A stretch of DNA of 25,886 nucleotides from Lachnospiraceae bacterium (GTDB lineage Bacteria; Bacillota; Clostridia; Lachnospirales; Lachnospiraceae). The translations under genes were made by a program, and so were the position numbers. Shown here one piece after another: positions 23,276 through 25,886 of the stretch. The DNA is taken from the NCBI GenBank assembly GCA_900764225.1, contig CAAFNG010000311.1, forward strand, positions 1 to 25,886, read 5' to 3'. Position 1 is the stretch's first letter; each line of letters starts with the position of its first letter. The notes under the pieces were generated by a model that saw nothing but the letters and a program-made list of their open reading frames with translations, did not search any database and was not told where the DNA came from.

Positions 23276-25501
23276 TCAGCGTTTTTCTTTGTGGAGCTCT
23301 CTGTACTTCCGGTGAAGCCAGATTCCGCCCAGAATCGTAAGCCCTGCGGTAAGAATAAGCAAGGTAAAAAGCTCGATGCCGGACTCATCGCCTGTTTTCG
23401 GATGAGAAGTCGCCGCTCTTGCCATGGAATCGCCTTGGGCATATATGATCTCCGACTCATCCTGATCGTTTTCTGTTCTTTGAATATTCTCTTCTGATTT
23501 AATTGCCATTACATTTCCTTCCACTGTGACCTGTGAAGATGCCTCCACGACCCGGCTTCCGGTCTCCTGACTTGTAACAGTTACCTGATTCAAAAGCTTC
23601 TGATCTACCGTTTTTTCCGGAATCTTCACCACCGCCTGCAGGGAAACTGCATCTCCGGGCGCAATCTTTTGGATCAGTGCCTTTGTCTTTGTGCGATTCA
23701 GCGTAATTCCTTCCTGCTCCACAAAATAAGCCTCTATTCCTTCTGCCTGAAAACGCTCGGTTCCTACTACAGAATGAAGCGTTTTTTCACCGGTATTTAC
23801 AATACAGATCTGGTAGGTTACTGTTTCGCCAGGTGCAGCTTTCTCCCTGTCTGCGTTTTTCTTTACCGTAAAGTCGGCCTTTAACGGCTGAAGCTCGCTG
23901 GTCATAGACGCACTTCGCATGATCGTCTCGCCTGTTCTTCCTCTCACGCTGGCTTCTGCCTCTATTTTATGCTCCAGAGGCTTCTCCTGCTCATTCTCCA
24001 GCGGTGCCAGAACATAGAGCGTTCTCTTTTCGCCTGCTTTTAATGTCAGAAGCTGTGCTTTTGCGCCTTTCGCAGTAAGTCCTTCCGCATTTTCCCACTG
24101 CTGAATGATCTTCGGGCAGGAAAAAATACTACTCAGCTGAATATCTGTCAGATCCAGCTTTCCTGTATTTGCAATATCAACTCTGTAACGGATCGTCTGT
24201 CCGGCCTTCATTTTCTTTGTTTCTGATGCTATGGCAAGGCTCATATCTGCTTTTGCTGCTTCCACATCCAGAACAGGTGAGATTCCTTCTGCCAGTACCT
24301 GTTCTTCTCCGTTTTCTTTCATAAGAAGAAAGGTTCCTGCACCATTTCTATCCTTTCCGAGTGGTTCATCCTGTACAAAATGGCAGCTGATATTTTCTGC
24401 CGGACAGCGATATTCTTCACGCAGCAGGAGTGGAATCCTCAAAGAAATTGGTTCCTGTTCTTCGTTTAAAGAATCTGCATCTATTTTATATTCTATCCTG
24501 GTAATCTCTGTGTTTTTTCCCTGCTGGTTTTTTATGGTTATCTGGCTGGTGGATATATTTTCATCAAGTTCCGATAACTCCGGCTGAAAATATTCCGAAA
24601 CATAAACTATGAGTGCTAGATCTGGCAATACTATCTGTGGCTTTTTCTGAGTTTCATCCGTAATCGCTTCTGATACTTCATCTGAATCTTCCTTTGAATC
24701 TTTTTCTGGCTCTTCGGTCTCACCATCCACTTTTTCTTCCAATACTACATTTGAGATTTTCGCCGCCTCATTTTCCCCGTATTCTACATCTTCTCCAACG
24801 GACGGTGCTCCCGCCGGTGTGCTTTCACCCGCTTCCTCCGACTTTTCATTCTCCTGCTGTACTGCTTCCCCGGATGCCAGCTCCTCCATGTACTCATATT
24901 CTTCCTCCCTTTCCTGATCTTCCATATTTTCCAGTTCCGATGTCTGCTGTTCTATTGTTTTCTGAACTTCAATTTCCGCTCTTGTATTCTCTGTTTCTGC
25001 ATCTCCCTGTTCTGCATTTTCCGTCTCTTCGATTTCCGATTCCGTATTTTCTGCTTCTGGTTTTCCTGACCCTGTATTTTCCTGATTCACAATTTCTTCT
25101 GTCCATTCAGTTTCTGTTTCTCCGACTTCCGGTTTTTCAATCTCTTCTTCCCTGCTTTCGAAATTCATCTCCTCATATTCTTTGGCATTCTGCTCCATAT
25201 TTTTTACTTCTGCAATTTTCGCCGTCACGTCCTCCAGTTGCATATTTTTCACTTCCAGGGCTTCTGCTTCCTGTTTTTTTCTCTCATCAATCCATCTCTT
25301 AATCCCCTCTACATGGATATTCAGTTCCGCACGCCCGTTCTCCTTGTCTGTCCAGGAACCACTCTGTCCAATCGTTATTCCTACTGCTTCAATCTCTGCA
25401 CTTTTTACTGTTTCCGTTAAAAATCCGCCACTTAACACAGCCCCTGCAGTTGCAACAGCAATACCGGTTTTCCGGATCCGTCTCCATATTCTGTTTTTCA
25501 T
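23276..25501 (-). CDS. Glu-rich cell-surface protein with DUF11-like repeats and sortase-type C-terminus
   Basis: I recognise the architecture but not a named family. From the ATG at 25501 (AGGAG 6 nt upstream) the 741-residue protein has a signal peptide: basic MKNRIWRRIRKTG, hydrophobic IAVATAGAVLSGG, likely cut after VKSA near 35. A short domain and coiled segment (about 40-115) follow, then a long Glu/Thr/Asn-rich low-complexity stretch (about 115-290). Next come a beta-rich domain (about 290-410), two repeats resembling DUF11/CARDB-type adhesin modules (about 415-535 and 540-662, each with a YR/YQ...I.NTG motif), and a C-terminal cell-wall sorting signal: HPKTG (700-704), a hydrophobic span (about 710-728) and a basic tail. 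It is probably displayed on the cell wall as a stalked adhesin or structural protein. It lies upstream of the murE promoter, apparently as its own unit. Confidence 0.85.
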   Translation of the reverse strand: MKNRIWRRIRKTGIAVATAGAVLSGGFLTETVKSAEIEAVGITIGQSGSWTDKENGRAELNIHVEGIKRWIDERKKQEAEALEVKNMQLEDVTAKIAEVKNMEQNAKEYEEMNFESREEEIEKPEVGETETEWTEEIVNQENTGSGKPEAENTESEIEETENAEQGDAETENTRAEIEVQKTIEQQTSELENMEDQEREEEYEYMEELASGEAVQQENEKSEEAGESTPAGAPSVGEDVEYGENEAAKISNVVLEEKVDGETEEPEKDSKEDSDEVSEAITDETQKKPQIVLPDLALIVYVSEYFQPELSELDENISTSQITIKNQQGKNTEITRIEYKIDADSLNEEQEPISLRIPLLLREEYRCPAENISCHFVQDEPLGKDRNGAGTFLLMKENGEEQVLAEGISPVLDVEAAKADMSLAIASETKKMKAGQTIRYRVDIANTGKLDLTDIQLSSIFSCPKIIQQWENAEGLTAKGAKAQLLTLKAGEKRTLYVLAPLENEQEKPLEHKIEAEASVRGRTGETIMRSASMTSELQPLKADFTVKKNADREKAAPGETVTYQICIVNTGEKTLHSVVGTERFQAEGIEAYFVEQEGITLNRTKTKALIQKIAPGDAVSLQAVVKIPEKTVDQKLLNQVTVTSQETGSRVVEASSQVTVEGNVMAIKSEENIQRTENDQDESEIIYAQGDSMARAATSHPKTGDESGIELFTLLILTAGLTILGGIWLHRKYRELHKEKR

Positions 25502-25857
25502 AGCATTCTCCTGTCTCTGCCTTTGCAGCAGTCTTTTTTTACACACGATTTCTTTATCAGAGCTTACTTTTCCACAAGCAAAGGCATCCCTCCTCGAAAA
25601 AGCAGTGCATAAACAGGCAATTTTCCTGCAATTCCGGTGCTTCTTCATACACAGCTACGATTTTTTTACAAAAATGGATCTCTGCATCGAACTGATGCGT
25701 GAATATTTCCCGCAGAACGCGGAAATAAGACTCTTTTAATGTAGCACATTCCACGATATGGCGCAACTACATATAAAAAATATAAACTTTGTTTAAACTT
25801 TATTTATAAATTTTCGATTTCTTTTAGATTGACGACATAATTTAAACATAATTCATC
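25502..25857. other. Upstream region of the surface-protein gene: leader inverted repeat, AT-rich promoter zone
   Basis: No secure gene is seen here. Near the surface gene, TGCCTTTGC (25518-25526) and GCAAAGGCA (25578-25586) are perfect 9-bp complements enclosing 51 nt just ahead of the AGGAG site, a possible leader structure. Further upstream (about 25760-25850) the sequence is very AT-rich, with a GTTTAAAC palindrome at 25791-25798, and probably holds the promoter, but I cannot choose a -35/-10 pair. A minus-strand frame of 69 residues (25557-25766, TTG start) has no ribosome binding site and is only a weak candidate for a small protein. The next gene upstream is lost at the contig end. Confidence 0.5.
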
Positions 25858-25886
25858 CTGTCTCTTATACACATCTGACGCTGCCG
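25858..25886 (+). other. Nextera read-1 adapter (artefact)
   Basis: CTGTCTCTTATACACATCT followed by GACGCTGCCG is the reverse complement of the Nextera read-1 transposon adapter. It is library sequence; genome ends at about 25857. Confidence 0.97.

Noticed and set aside
24694..25302. Plus-strand open frame rich in Leu, Pro and Phe
   Set aside because: It is the reverse complement of the Glu-rich stretch of the surface protein, which produces Leu/Phe/Ser codons; no start signal is seen.
25502..25648. A 49-residue N-terminal extension of the surface protein
   Set aside because: The extension is Cys/Arg-rich, would put the signal peptide internally, and the ATG at 25501 has an ideal ribosome binding site.
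50..25857. tRNA, rRNA, CRISPR, insertion sequences, prophage or defence genes
   Set aside because: None found by reading both strands: intergenic gaps are short and explained by promoters, hairpins or terminators, and every sizeable gene but the surface protein belongs to a known family.

Overview
The window is a genomic contig of about 25.8 kb from a low-to-mid GC Gram-positive bacterium, most likely a gut Clostridia of the family Lachnospiraceae. The evidence is the gene order (a dcw cluster opening with mraZ-rsmH-ftsL-PBP, and the Firmicutes block priA-def-fmt-rsmB-rlmN-stp-prkC-rsgA-rpe-thiN), a PASTA-domain kinase, a sortase-type surface protein, strong AGGAGG ribosome binding sites, and frequent GTG/TTG starts. 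I cannot fix the genus. Both ends are library adapter, not genome: 1-49 is the Illumina P7 tail, an i7 index and the Nextera read-2 adapter; 25858-25886 is the Nextera read-1 adapter. Genomic sequence is 50-25857.

Layout. All genes except one lie on the minus strand, so transcription runs right to left. 25501-23276: a signal-peptide-bearing, Glu-rich, apparently wall-anchored surface protein. 23091-9661: a tightly packed housekeeping operon in the order murE, priA, def, fmt, yugP-like metallopeptidase, rsmB, rlmN, stp (PP2C), prkC (PASTA kinase), rsgA, rpe, thiN; gaps are 0-25 nt or short overlaps. 9509-7071: ychF and a divergent lgt with an unusual acidic tail. 6091-6897 (plus strand): an AraC-type regulator, divergent from lacZ (5952-2905), so probably a local beta-galactoside utilisation pair. 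2601-50: mraZ, rsmH, ftsL and the 5' end of a division penicillin-binding protein, cut by the contig end.

How the genes work together. murE, the PBP, FtsL, MraZ and RsmH belong to peptidoglycan synthesis and septation. PrkC and Stp are the kinase/phosphatase pair that in other Firmicutes senses muropeptides and adjusts wall synthesis and translation factors. Def and Fmt handle N-formyl-methionine. RsmB, RlmN, RsmH, RsgA and YchF modify rRNA or act on the ribosome. PriA restarts replication forks. Rpe and ThiN serve the pentose phosphate pathway and thiamine diphosphate supply.

Most of this is conserved core genome. No CRISPR array, tRNA, rRNA, insertion sequence, prophage or obvious new defence system was seen. 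The points most worth a second look are an Lgt homologue whose signature catalytic positions are substituted and which has a ~140-residue acidic tail, a regular five-copy 10-bp operator array in front of mraZ, the surface protein with a non-standard HPKTG sorting motif, and several leader hairpins and inverted repeats that may be regulatory.
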